Positions 8,725-17,328 of a stretch of DNA of 64,000 nucleotides are shown here, one piece after another (the first letter of the stretch is position 1; each line of letters begins with the position of its first letter). The stretch covers positions 1 through 64,000 of the forward strand of contig DATDGR010000064.1 in assembly GCA_036521995.1 (NCBI GenBank). The letters are read 5' to 3'. The notes beneath the pieces are model-generated. The model did not search any database and was not told the origin of the DNA. It was given only the letters and a program-made list of their open reading frames with translations. A program made the translations under genes and the position numbers. Source of the stretch: Gp13-AA77 sp036521995 (GTDB lineage: Bacteria > Acidobacteriota > Terriglobia > UBA7540).

Positions 8725-9369
8725 ATGCCTACCATTATTGGCCTGCCTGCAGAAGTGCGGGAGCAGCGCGTGGTGCTGAACCACATCAGCTGGGAGACGT
8801 ATGAACGCCTGCTGGCGGACAATGTTGATGCCAGCTCACCGCGGTTCGCGTATGACCAAGGGACAATGGAAATCATGAGCCCGTCGAGCAAACACGAAGA
8901 ACTCACGGAGTTGCTGGCCAGTATCGCGGACTTAGTGGCCGAAGAACGAGGGGTGGAGTTCATGAACCTCGGCTCCACGACCTTCCGAAGACCGGATCAG
9001 GAACGGGGTGTGGAGCCGGACGCGTGCTTTTATGTGCAAAGCGTCGAACGCATCCGCGGCAAGGACGAAATCGACTTGCTTGTCGACCCTCCACCCGATC
9101 TGGTGATCGAGGTTGAGATTACCAGCCCCGCAGTGAGTAAGCTCGCCATCTATGCCCGCCTTGGTGTCCCGGAGATCTGGCTCTCCGATGGGAGAGGCGT
9201 GAGGATTCTGCGGCTGGCTGACGATCAGTACCGCAGCAGCGAAAGAAGTGAAGTCTTACCCCCTTTGACGGCGTCGGTATTGTCGGACTTTCTGGAGCAG
9301 TTCAAAACGCTCACGACGCTCGCCTGGCGAAGGATGGTCCGCAACTGGGCTCAGCAGGAACAGCGCTAG
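8725..9369 (+). CDS. Uma2 family (DUF820) putative restriction-endonuclease-fold protein
   Basis: 214 aa, with AGAGGAAA about 9 bases before the ATG. It has the Uma2/DUF820 layout: ISWETYERLLADN, then the FAYDQGTMEIMSPSSKHEE strand-helix block. The PD-(D/E)xK core follows: Asp in VEPDACFYV, DLVIEVEI carrying the E-x-E, then the SPAVSKLAIYARLGVPEIWL helix with the conserved Lys. All nuclease-like residues are present. Biological roles of this abundant family are largely undefined; they are common in cyanobacteria, Chloroflexi and acidobacteria and often scattered or mobile. It stands alone between the glycosidases and the helicase. Confidence 0.93.
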   Translation: MPTIIGLPAEVREQRVVLNHISWETYERLLADNVDASSPRFAYDQGTMEIMSPSSKHEELTELLASIADLVAEERGVEFMNLGSTTFRRPDQERGVEPDACFYVQSVERIRGKDEIDLLVDPPPDLVIEVEITSPAVSKLAIYARLGVPEIWLSDGRGVRILRLADDQYRSSERSEVLPPLTASVLSDFLEQFKTLTTLAWRRMVRNWAQQEQR

Positions 9370-9529
9370 GTTGAAAACGGACGGATTGGCTGTCATGCCT
9401 TGTGTGTTCTTTATCAATGCTGGCTCGAATCGAGGATCGAAACGGGATAACATCTGCGGTCCGTATTGTGGTACTATGGTGGCGAATAAAAGGCGAAGTT
9501 GATTAGGCTGCGCCGGTGAAACGCCATCA

Positions 9530-12175
9530 ATGGGAAAGCTGAACCTGCCACTTGAAACACAAGCCCTTGCCCTGACGCCAGAGACCACCGTTCAACGGGC
9601 GCTGGAAGAGATTCAGCAGAGGTTCAAGGGCTCGCCGAGATCGGGCGGAGTGACGGCCGTCAGGCACATCCCCGCCCGGGAGGCCGCGCTCGTCCCTTTC
9701 CCGGAAGATCTTGCTCCCAGGTTGGCCCGGATCCTGGAAGGACGGGGCATCAACCGGCTCTACTCCCATCAGGCCGAGGTGTTCCGTCTGGCCTGCCAGG
9801 GCAAGAACCTGGTGGTGGTCACGCCCACGGCCTCGGGCAAGACGCTCTGTTACAACCTGCCGATCCTCGATGCGTTGGTGCGCAATCCCGACGCGCGGGC
9901 GCTGTATCTGTTCCCCACCAAGGCGCTTTCGCAGGATCAGCTCACCGAACTCAACCGTTGGACGGCCGAGCTCGGCGACGAGATTCGCACGTTCACCTAC
10001 GACGGCGACACGCCGCAGGACGGGCGCAAAGCCATCCGGGCGCGTGGCAACCTGGTGATCACCAACCCGGACATGCTGCACGCCGGCATCCTGCCCCACC
10101 ACACCAAGTGGGAGCGCCTTTTTGAGAACCTGCGGTACGTGGTGGTCGACGAGCTGCACTACTACCGGGGCGTGCTCGGCAGCCACCTGGCAAACGTGCT
10201 GCGCCGCTTGAAGCGGATCGCGCGCTTTTACGGCAGCCGCCCGCAGTTCATTTGTGCCTCCGCCACCATCGCCAATCCGGCGGAGCTGGCTTCCCGCATC
10301 CTGGAAGAGAACGTGGAGCTGGTGGATCGCAACGGCGCTCCGTCTTCGGACAAGTATCTGGTCTTTTACAATCCGCCGGTGGTGAATCCCCAGCTCGGCA
10401 TCCGGCGGTCCTACCTGAACGAGTCGCGGCGCATCGCCCGGACTTTCCTCGAGCGCGGTCTCGAAACCATCGTCTTTGCCAACAGCCGGCTGGCCACGGA
10501 AATCCTGGTGACCTATCTCAAAGAAGATTTTGCGCGGGCGCCCGGCGGTCCCGACACGGTGCGCGGCTACCGCGGAGGCTACCTGCCGCTCGAGCGCCGG
10601 GAGATCGAGCGCGATCTGCGCGAAGGACGGCTGCGCGGGGTGGTGGCCACCAATGCGCTCGAACTCGGCATCGACATCGGCAGTCTCGATGTGGCCGTGC
10701 TCGCCGGATATCCAGGCACCATCGCTTCCACCTGGCAGCGGGCCGGGCGCGCCGGTCGGCGCGAGGGCACCTCGGCCGCCGTGCTGGTGGCTTCGAGCGC
10801 GCCGCTTGACCAGTTCATGGTGCAGAACGCGGATTACTTCTTCGGACGCTCGCCGGAGCACGGTTTCGTGAATCCCGACAATCTCGAAATCCTGCTCAAT
10901 CACCTCAAGTGCGCCGCCTTCGAACTTCCCCTGGCCGAGGACGAGCGTTTTGGCGCGCCCGATCTCAAGGCTCTGTGCCGGCACCTGGCGGAGGCCGGAT
11001 TTCTTCATCGGACCGGCGGCGCCTGGCATTGGGTGTCGGAGAGCTATCCGGCCGATGCCGTCAGCCTACGCTCCGTTTCGTCGGACAACTTCGTGATCGT
11101 CGACCAGACCGGCGAAGCGCGCGTGATCGGCGAGGTCGACTTCCCGAGCGCTCTCACCACGCTGCACGAGAAGGCAATCTACATCCAGAACGGCGAGCAA
11201 TACCACGTGGAGCGCCTCGACTACGACGACCGCAAAGCGTACGTGCATCGCGTGGATTCGGACTACTACACCGACGCCATCTCGTACACGAAGATTACGG
11301 TGCTGGAGACCTTCGAGAGCTCGGAGTTCGGAGTTCAGAGTTCGGAGTTGAAGGACAGAAGCCAGGAGTCAAAAGCCAGAAGTCAGAAGGGAGTCCAGTG
11401 CGCAGATTTCAGTTCGCACCGCGGCACTGAAGTTGACAGATTCCAAAGAGTTGGGGCCGGGAACTCCGAACTCCGAGCTTCGAAGTCCGAACTTCTTGAA
11501 CCCCGAGTCCCGACAAAGAGCCACGGTGAAGTCCACGTCAACACCCAAGTAGTCGGCTTCAAGAAGATCAAGTTCCATACTCATGAGAACGTAGGCGCAG
11601 GCAATCTGACGCTTCCCGAACAGGAGATGCACACCACCGCCTGGTGGCTGACCTTGCCGCACGAGATGTTGGCCGCGCTGCCTTACACCAGCACCGACCG
11701 GCAGGACGGGGTCCGAGCGCTCGGCAATGCGCTGGGCGCCATGGCCATCCTGCTGGTGATGTGCGACGCGCGCGATCTGGGCGTGGCGGTGGGGGAGAAC
11801 AGCAGAAGCCAGAAGCGTAGCGAAGGAGCTCAGGGCAAACTCCGCGAAGGATCTGCTTTTGAATCACCAGCAGATTCTTCGTCGCCTCCGGCTCCTCAGA
11901 ATGACACCATCGGGACAAGAGACGACGGACCACGGACGTTTTTCGAACCCAATATCTATCTTTACGACAAGTATCCCGGCGGAATTGGTCTGAGCGAGCC
12001 GCTCTATCGCATGAGCGAAGAATTGCTCGCCAACGCGCGAAAGCTGATCGAGAATTGTCCCTGCGAATCCGGGTGTCCGTCGTGCGTCGGTCCGGTGGGA
12101 GAGATCGGGGAGAAGGGGAAGGAAGTGGCGCTCACGATACTGCGGGCCGTGAACGCTTCCGATGACCGAGGGTGA
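9530..12175 (+). CDS. MrfA/YprA-like DExH helicase with DUF1998 zinc domain, interrupted by in-frame repeats
   Basis: 881 aa, against about 750 in Bacillus MrfA. Core motifs in order: Walker A region TPTASGKT, LFPTKALSQDQ, DExH box VVVDELHYYRG, SAT motif (ICASATIANP), and the C-terminal RecA motif WQRAGRAGRREG. The C-terminal DUF1998 region ends in NCPCESGCPSCVGP, the four-cysteine zinc site known to be needed in MrfA. MrfA is a 3'-5' DNA helicase working with the exonuclease MrfB in mitomycin-type damage repair. Two blocks inside DUF1998 (about 11318-11520 and 11804-11930) are low-complexity repeat DNA that also occurs outside genes, yet the frame stays open; they explain most of the extra length. 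The operon continues with the unknown gene and the MrfB-like exonuclease. Confidence 0.92.
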   Translation: MGKLNLPLETQALALTPETTVQRALEEIQQRFKGSPRSGGVTAVRHIPAREAALVPFPEDLAPRLARILEGRGINRLYSHQAEVFRLACQGKNLVVVTPTASGKTLCYNLPILDALVRNPDARALYLFPTKALSQDQLTELNRWTAELGDEIRTFTYDGDTPQDGRKAIRARGNLVITNPDMLHAGILPHHTKWERLFENLRYVVVDELHYYRGVLGSHLANVLRRLKRIARFYGSRPQFICASATIANPAELASRILEENVELVDRNGAPSSDKYLVFYNPPVVNPQLGIRRSYLNESRRIARTFLERGLETIVFANSRLATEILVTYLKEDFARAPGGPDTVRGYRGGYLPLERREIERDLREGRLRGVVATNALELGIDIGSLDVAVLAGYPGTIASTWQRAGRAGRREGTSAAVLVASSAPLDQFMVQNADYFFGRSPEHGFVNPDNLEILLNHLKCAAFELPLAEDERFGAPDLKALCRHLAEAGFLHRTGGAWHWVSESYPADAVSLRSVSSDNFVIVDQTGEARVIGEVDFPSALTTLHEKAIYIQNGEQYHVERLDYDDRKAYVHRVDSDYYTDAISYTKITVLETFESSEFGVQSSELKDRSQESKARSQKGVQCADFSSHRGTEVDRFQRVGAGNSELRASKSELLEPRVPTKSHGEVHVNTQVVGFKKIKFHTHENVGAGNLTLPEQEMHTTAWWLTLPHEMLAALPYTSTDRQDGVRALGNALGAMAILLVMCDARDLGVAVGENSRSQKRSEGAQGKLREGSAFESPADSSSPPAPQNDTIGTRDDGPRTFFEPNIYLYDKYPGGIGLSEPLYRMSEELLANARKLIENCPCESGCPSCVGPVGEIGEKGKEVALTILRAVNASDDRG
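11318..11479. repeat. Heptamer-type repeat with 19-bp inverted repeat inside the helicase gene
   Basis: Tandem GGAGTTC-like units and GTCAGAA-like units fill this block. The left end AGCTCGGAGTTCGGAGTTC (11318-11336) is perfectly mirrored by GAACTCCGAACTCCGAGCT (11461-11479). The translated stretch is Ser/Glu/Lys-rich and unlike the helicase family. Such repeats are usually intergenic, so this is best read as an in-frame insertion or expansion. Confidence 0.8.
11804..11912. repeat. Dispersed repeat inside the helicase gene
   Basis: The minus strand of this block reads CHSEEPEATKNLL, a familiar translation of a dispersed intergenic repeat. Bases 11820-11858 match 39281-39319, in a gene-free region, over about 38 positions with only a few mismatches (GCGAAGGAGCTCAGGG then AAACTC, GCGAAG, ATCTGCT). 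The helicase frame reads through it. Confidence 0.75.
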
Positions 12176-12178
12176 GCT

Positions 12179-12856
12179 ATGGCAAGACCCCTGGAGTTTG
12201 CGAGCGAAGATCGCCTGATCGAACGCTTGGTGGCGTTTCGAGCAAAGCTGCCAGAGTGGTTTGATTTTGATGACCTCAAGTCACGAGAGTACGTGATCCA
12301 GCACTGCGTTGGCCGGAGCACGTTCAGAGCTCTGCACGGTACGCCGCCGTCGGAAATATTCCGGGATTGGGGGAAGAAATCCCTGGACACGTGGTTGGGG
12401 ACGAGAACGCTCGATCGTCTTTCCACCCAAATCGCGTATGACGATTGGGTCAGGCGCGAATCGAGGAAACTGCGTTCTTACTGGAAGCGCCAAAGCAAGA
12501 CCCCTATTTCCTTTGCCCACCGACGGAAACTCGTTGACCTTCTAATGAAGGAGGTGGCTCGTCTACAAGAACTTGATAAACCAGTGCGAAAGAGGCTAAT
12601 CCGCTGGCTCCATGTTCCGCTGGATACCTATAGCTTGGCAGCCATCCGCAACTGTAACGAGCTGCCATTCAAGATAACAAAAAGCGCCAGCATGGGATTC
12701 GTCAGAAACCGGACAGCTTACGACGCGCTTCAGAAAACGGTGGGGAGAGTTGCCCGCAGGGCACGAGTGTCTCCCATCATGCTGGACATATTGCTGTGGA
12801 ATGGGCCGCACCGCAAAGCACGGATGCGCAGCCACCCCAAGATAGGCCCCGGATAA
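12179..12856 (+). CDS. Unknown protein between MrfA-like and MrfB-like genes
   Basis: 225 aa, not recognised. It starts 3 bases after the helicase stop and ends 8 bases before the exonuclease start, so the three genes are almost certainly one operon. The product is basic and helical, rich in Arg and Lys, with no signal peptide or membrane segment. Blocks worth noting are SREYVIQHCVGRSTF, AYDDWVRRESRKLRSYWKRQ, a mid helix VRKRLIRWLHVPLDTYSL and the C-terminal LDILLWNGPHRKARM. A nucleic-acid-binding partner of the helicase/exonuclease pair is a reasonable inference. Base composition is slightly lower in GC than its neighbours, so a late insertion between mrfA and mrfB is also possible. Confidence 0.8.
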   Translation: MARPLEFASEDRLIERLVAFRAKLPEWFDFDDLKSREYVIQHCVGRSTFRALHGTPPSEIFRDWGKKSLDTWLGTRTLDRLSTQIAYDDWVRRESRKLRSYWKRQSKTPISFAHRRKLVDLLMKEVARLQELDKPVRKRLIRWLHVPLDTYSLAAIRNCNELPFKITKSASMGFVRNRTAYDALQKTVGRVARRARVSPIMLDILLWNGPHRKARMRSHPKIGPG

Positions 12857-12864
12857 GCCCGTCT

Positions 12865-14298
12865 ATGAACCTGGAAGAAAAGCTTCGCGCGCTCCGCCAA
12901 GCGGCTGAGAAAAGCAGCGTCGATTGCGAGCTCGAACGCCAGCTTGAATGGCTCCGGCGCCGTCAGGCCGCGACGGCGCGGCGCCCGCTTCCGGCCCAGC
13001 GTGTTCCACGCGGCATCGAGCACTACGTCGAAGGCTGCCTGGAGCAGAATCAGCGCGGCGAATACTTCGTGGCCCGCCAGTCGCTGCCTTTCGGGCGGCC
13101 TTACGGGAAGCTCCGGGTGGGTGACGTTTCCGTTGCGGACCTGCGTGCTCTGGAGATCTTCCTCGAAGACAACCCGCTGCCTGACCCTGCCGAGCTGATC
13201 TACCTGGACACCGAGACCACGGGGTTGGCTGGGGGGACTGGGACCTGCGCCTTCCTCATCGGCATAGGCTACATCGAGGGGTCTGACTTTGTGGTGCGGC
13301 AGTTCTTTCTGCGCGATTACCCGGAGGAGAAGGCCATCCTGGCGGCCCTGGCGGAGATTCTGATCGGCTACAAGGGCCTGGTCACTTTCAACGGTAAGAC
13401 CTTCGACGTTCCCTTGCTCGAGACCCGCTACACCTTGGCGCGGCATCGTTCGCCCTTCGGCCGCATGATCCATCTCGATCTGCTGCACCCGGCGCGGCGG
13501 CTGTGGAAGCTGCGCCTGGAGAGCTGTCAGCTCACCCACCTGGAGAAAGAAGTGCTCGGCATCAGCCGCAACGGTGACGTCGCGGGTGCGGAGATTCCCG
13601 GCATCTATTTCGATTACCTGCGCACCGGGGATGCGCGCGGCCTGCAGCCGGTGTTCTATCACAACGCGCTCGACATTGTGACCCTGGCCGCGCTGACTTC
13701 GGAGCTTGCCCGCATCATTCGCAATGAGATGGCCCTGGCGACTGCCGAAGCGCCGGAGGCCCTCGAACCGGCCGAAGCGGCCGCGGCCTCGGCGTGCACG
13801 CACAGCCTTGATCTGTTCAGCCTGAGCCGCATCTTCGAACGCGCAGGAAACAGCCAGGAGTCGGCTTCGATCTGCCGGCGCGCCCTCGCCCTGGGACTTC
13901 CGCCTTCCTTGGAGTCGCGAGCGCTATGGCATCTGGCCGCCGAGCACAAACGCCGGAGCGAGTACCCGCAGGCCATCGAGATCTGGGAAGAGATGGTCCG
14001 CCGCGAGGCCGAGGGATTCCTTGAGGCGCTCGAGCAACTGGCGCTTCACGCCGAACATCGGCTGCGGGACGCGCAAGCCGCCCGCCAGTATACCGAGAAG
14101 GCGCTCGCCTGGCTCAGCGCCCGCCCGAACCACCGCGCCGTTCTGCAGCCACGTGACCACGGCCAGGCATGGCCCGCGTGGGCGAAGCCGGAGGGTTTGA
14201 TTGAGACGGAGCGATTCATGCACCGGCTTCAGCGGCTTCGGCGAAAGCTGGCGAGAGCCGGCACACCGATTCCCTTTGCAACACGTCCCGGCGAGTAG
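12865..14298 (+). CDS. MrfB/YprB-like exonuclease, RNase H-fold with C-terminal TPR-like region
   Basis: 477 aa from ATG 12865, 8 bases after the previous stop; the frame is open upstream but overlaps that gene. The DEDD-type RNase H-like core is at about residues 110-290. It has Asp and Glu in LIYLDTETTGLAGGTG, Asp in FNGKTFDVPLLETR, and the C-terminal Asp in YHNALDIVTLAAL. The N-terminal RQSLPFGRPYGKLRVGD block is typical of the YprB group. The last 170 residues form TPR-like helices (RIFERAGNSQESASICRRAL, ALWHLAAEHKRRSEYPQAIE). In Bacillus, MrfB is a metal-dependent exonuclease working with MrfA; here the pair is separated by one unknown gene. Confidence 0.9.
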   Translation: MNLEEKLRALRQAAEKSSVDCELERQLEWLRRRQAATARRPLPAQRVPRGIEHYVEGCLEQNQRGEYFVARQSLPFGRPYGKLRVGDVSVADLRALEIFLEDNPLPDPAELIYLDTETTGLAGGTGTCAFLIGIGYIEGSDFVVRQFFLRDYPEEKAILAALAEILIGYKGLVTFNGKTFDVPLLETRYTLARHRSPFGRMIHLDLLHPARRLWKLRLESCQLTHLEKEVLGISRNGDVAGAEIPGIYFDYLRTGDARGLQPVFYHNALDIVTLAALTSELARIIRNEMALATAEAPEALEPAEAAAASACTHSLDLFSLSRIFERAGNSQESASICRRALALGLPPSLESRALWHLAAEHKRRSEYPQAIEIWEEMVRREAEGFLEALEQLALHAEHRLRDAQAARQYTEKALAWLSARPNHRAVLQPRDHGQAWPAWAKPEGLIETERFMHRLQRLRRKLARAGTPIPFATRPGE

Positions 14299-14894
14299 AT
14301 GTCGGCCGTGGCCGACCAGCCCCAGCGTCTCACACGAGAAACAAGCCCCGTTCTAATAACAAGGTGCCTATTCCGGGTCTACGAACTAAGCTTGATTTGA
14401 GTTTTTGGACCTTACGCGGTAAGGAGGGGTGGAGAGCTGCCACGGGCGCTGCGATCTCAGCGCAGCCGACGGTGGTAATGGAGTGGTCTACGTCCCTTCT
14501 TAAGACTGGACTTTGTACGCATATGATTTGAACGGCCGTATTCAAACGATGAGTCCGCCATCGCGGCCGGATCCGGCCAGGTTGCGGCCCAATCCGGAAC
14601 TGGAAGTCGCCCAATAAGAGGTGTAGCCCGTATGGTCGAAGGCGTCCCGATCGCTGAGTCACAGCGACTCGCGGCGGCGTCCGTGCCGCCTACTGACAAG
14701 TTCCCACACAGACTCTGCGGCCGCCTCGTAACCTGCCAGGGGATAGCCGGCCGGACACTCATCTGCGCAAGTAGGGAGCGCGCGGTCTTCGAGGGTCACG
14801 CCCCCATTTCGAATAGGCAGATTTCTCTCTGTTCTTGATGTAGTACTATATCCTAGCGTGGCCGACTGACGGAGGGGCAAGGACGAGGCTTACG
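14299..14894. other. Gene-free 600-bp region
   Basis: No supported gene. It begins with a small hairpin just after the exonuclease stop (GTCGGC-CGTG-GCCGAC, 14301-14316, without a T-run). It also holds a perfect 14-bp palindrome GGCCGGATCCGGCC at 14565-14578 and an 8-bp palindrome TAGTACTA at 14841-14848 upstream of the TPR gene. The last resembles sites seen near PadR genes, but no such regulator is adjacent. Confidence 0.5.
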
Positions 14895-14906
14895 GTGGAG
14901 GGTAAA

Positions 14907-15926
14907 TTGACCCGTATCGCAGGCAGGGCGGGGATGCGCCTAAGGATCGTGGCTCTTCTCGCTGCCCCCGCGGTCCTGGCCGCACCGGGAGGCTGCCAGG
15001 ACACTGGCGACTCGATCGAAGGCCAGGTTCGCGTGACTACCGGTGGGCCTCTTCCCTCCGGTATCATGGTTAGGCTGCAGGTCGCGGAGAACGTGGTCGT
15101 GGCCCAACAGATGGTAGGCACAACGGGCAGATTCGCGTTCCACGGTTTGAAGGGGGAGAATTACCAGGTCATCGTGACCGCGGATGGTTATCAGCCCGGA
15201 ACTGCACAAGTGGACATGCAATACTATGCCAGCCGATTTCCGACCATCTACTTGACGCCCCCGGGGTCGGTGAAAACACCTCCGGCACCTGCGGGGAGCA
15301 CCACGGATCTGGCGGCACCCAAGAAGGCCCGAAAGGAATACGAACAGGGACACAATGCGCTGGAAGCAAAGGACTGGGCGGAAGCGCGCAAGCACTTCGA
15401 AAAGGCGATTGAGACGGACCCGTGCTATGCGCGGGCGCTCACCGAGCTGGGAGTAGTGCTCAGCCTGCAAGGGGAGCTTTTTTCGGCGGAAGCCCCGTTG
15501 CAAAAGTCTATCCACTGTGACGGAGAGTTTCTGGAAGCCTACATCCAACTGGCGATCCTTCTGGATGTAGAGAAAAAATATTCAGAAAGCGAATCCATCC
15601 TGAAACAGGGGACGCGGGTGGCACCCGGCGACTGGCAACTTTACTACCGGCTGGGCGGCCTGCAGCAACGCGTGGGCAAGTACCAGGAGGCGGAACAGGA
15701 ATATTTGAAGGCCGAGTCTTTGAGCGCCGACGTGCCCGCTGAGGTTCATGCCCAGCTTGCCGCCGCCTATTTAGAGCAAAAGGAATACGACCAGGCTTAC
15801 ACGGAAATGCAGACCTATCTTAAAGCCGCTCCGAACGGGCCGCTGGCGGGCCAGACCAGATCCATGCTTCAGCAAGTCGAATCAATGCGCAAGTCGAACG
15901 CGCAGCCGGCCGTAGGCCCGCAATAG
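14907..15926 (+). CDS. Exported TPR protein with N-terminal carboxypeptidase-regulatory-like domain
   Basis: 339 aa if translation begins at TTG 14907, four bases after GGAGGG; GTG 14895 and ATG 14934 are alternatives in the same frame. A hydrophobic signal segment (LRIVALLAAPAVLAAPGGC) ends in a cysteine that could be lipidated, though the lipobox is imperfect. Then comes a beta-sandwich domain (SIEGQVRVTTGGPLPSG through GYQPGTAQVDM) of the carboxypeptidase-regulatory-like type and a Pro-rich linker. At least four TPR units follow from KKARKEYEQGHNALEAKDWA onward. It is likely periplasmic or surface-attached and a protein-protein scaffold. It opens a row of TPR and secreted proteins leading to a TonB receptor. 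Confidence 0.82.
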   Translation: MTRIAGRAGMRLRIVALLAAPAVLAAPGGCQDTGDSIEGQVRVTTGGPLPSGIMVRLQVAENVVVAQQMVGTTGRFAFHGLKGENYQVIVTADGYQPGTAQVDMQYYASRFPTIYLTPPGSVKTPPAPAGSTTDLAAPKKARKEYEQGHNALEAKDWAEARKHFEKAIETDPCYARALTELGVVLSLQGELFSAEAPLQKSIHCDGEFLEAYIQLAILLDVEKKYSESESILKQGTRVAPGDWQLYYRLGGLQQRVGKYQEAEQEYLKAESLSADVPAEVHAQLAAAYLEQKEYDQAYTEMQTYLKAAPNGPLAGQTRSMLQQVESMRKSNAQPAVGPQ

Positions 15927-16077
15927 CGGCGACGTCTGAGGAACTCTCGTGAAGACGGCTACTTGACCGAGCCTTCCGAAGCGCAGGTTTAGTTCCGCCC
16001 GCAATACCCGCCGGGAGTCAGGGCATTCAGGTGTCTTGGCGGATGCGCATGAACACTGGAGAAATGCGAGGTCCAAC

Positions 16078-17061
16078 ATGCGGCAAAGGCTGGTGAGCCT
16101 GACTGTTTTCTTGACCTTGGCAGTGGGGATTCTGCCGTGCCAGGAAACCGGGCATAGTCTGCTGAACCAAGACGACGTGTACCGCTTGATTAAACAGCAG
16201 AAGGAGCATCCTGACCTGCTCGAAAAGACCTTGCACGACCAAGGAGTAGACTTTGACCTCAATCAGGACATTGAGAAGAGGATGCGCAAGGCGGGGGCGA
16301 ATGACGAGACTCTCCAGGCCATCTGGGCGGCAGGCCCTACGGTCCGGAACTTTAAGGGAGCGGTCGTTACGAGTGCGACCGGTGTGCCCCTGACGTCGAC
16401 CTACAAGGAAGCCATGGGCTATGAGACGCTGGAGAAGACATCCGATCCAGACACCAAGATTCGCATGGCCATGGAATTCGCTCAGACCTTCCCAAACTCT
16501 GCACTGTTGTCTTACGTCTTCACGCAGGCGGCGGCCGCTTTTCAACAAAAGGGCGATTTTCTGAACGCCGTGAAAACGGGCCGAAAGAGCCTCGAGCTCG
16601 ATCCTGATAATACTTACAGCCTGCTGATTGTAGCCACTTCGCTTTCCGAGCCCAGCGTGGTGCGTAACGCCGGGGACGAGGCTGCGAAGGCCCTCCAGGA
16701 AACACAGACCGACGCGCAGCGGGCCCTCGACCTTTTGCCCAAGCTGCCGATCAGGTCCGGTGAGACGCCCGAGCAGCTGGAGGCGCGAAAGGCCGGTATC
16801 GAATCCGATGCGTATGCCGCACTCGGGTCGGCCGCCATGCAGCAAGACAAGTACGACGAGGCCATCCAAGAATTCCAGAAGGCCATCTCGTTCTCCCAAC
16901 CTCCCAAAGCTTCCCTTTACTTTCGCCTGGGAGAGGTCTATTCCAACGCCGGGAACAAGCAGGAAGCCATGGCAGCCTTTTCGAAGGCCGTGGAATTAGG
17001 TAAAGGAACGGTGATTGAGACATACGCGAATCAAAGCCTAAAGGAGCTCCTGCAACGCTAA
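16078..17061 (+). CDS. Exported TPR protein
   Basis: 327 aa from ATG 16078, with GAGG six bases upstream. The signal peptide is RLVSLTVFLTLAVGILPC (about residues 4-21). An N-terminal helical region (DDVYRLIKQQKEHPDLLEKT and RKAGANDETLQAIW) resembles a small helical repeat. TPR-like units follow, for example FLNAVKTGRKSLELDPDN, KYDEAIQEFQKAISFSQPPK and GNKQEAMAAFSKAVELG. It has no enzymatic motif. Probably a periplasmic adaptor, related in context to the TPR genes at 14.9, 23.1 and 25.9 kb. Confidence 0.82.
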   Translation: MRQRLVSLTVFLTLAVGILPCQETGHSLLNQDDVYRLIKQQKEHPDLLEKTLHDQGVDFDLNQDIEKRMRKAGANDETLQAIWAAGPTVRNFKGAVVTSATGVPLTSTYKEAMGYETLEKTSDPDTKIRMAMEFAQTFPNSALLSYVFTQAAAAFQQKGDFLNAVKTGRKSLELDPDNTYSLLIVATSLSEPSVVRNAGDEAAKALQETQTDAQRALDLLPKLPIRSGETPEQLEARKAGIESDAYAALGSAAMQQDKYDEAIQEFQKAISFSQPPKASLYFRLGEVYSNAGNKQEAMAAFSKAVELGKGTVIETYANQSLKELLQR

Positions 17062-17328
17062 TGCCGGCTGGCCAAAGTAGCCCAAATAAGTGATTCAGGG
17101 CGGTTTCTGAGCAGTCGCGCGCCAGCGCTGTCTGGCGACGCGTCCACGACCGTTCCCGTCCGGTTATCAAGATTGTCCTTCGTACCGACCCCTTATTAGA
17201 GATTGCCCGACCGAAACCATTGAACTGGACGAGAGTGCTTGGCCAAAGTCCGACTCTCGCGCCTCTGATTCAAGGTCACCAAAACCTTCCGCCTTGACTG
17301 GCTGCCCGGCCGGGCCAATACTGCCCTG

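Noticed and set aside
9527..11029. A 500-codon open frame on the minus strand
   Set aside because: It lies antisense to the helicase gene, whose motifs are complete. Long antisense frames are common in GC-rich genes, and the translation shows no family signature.
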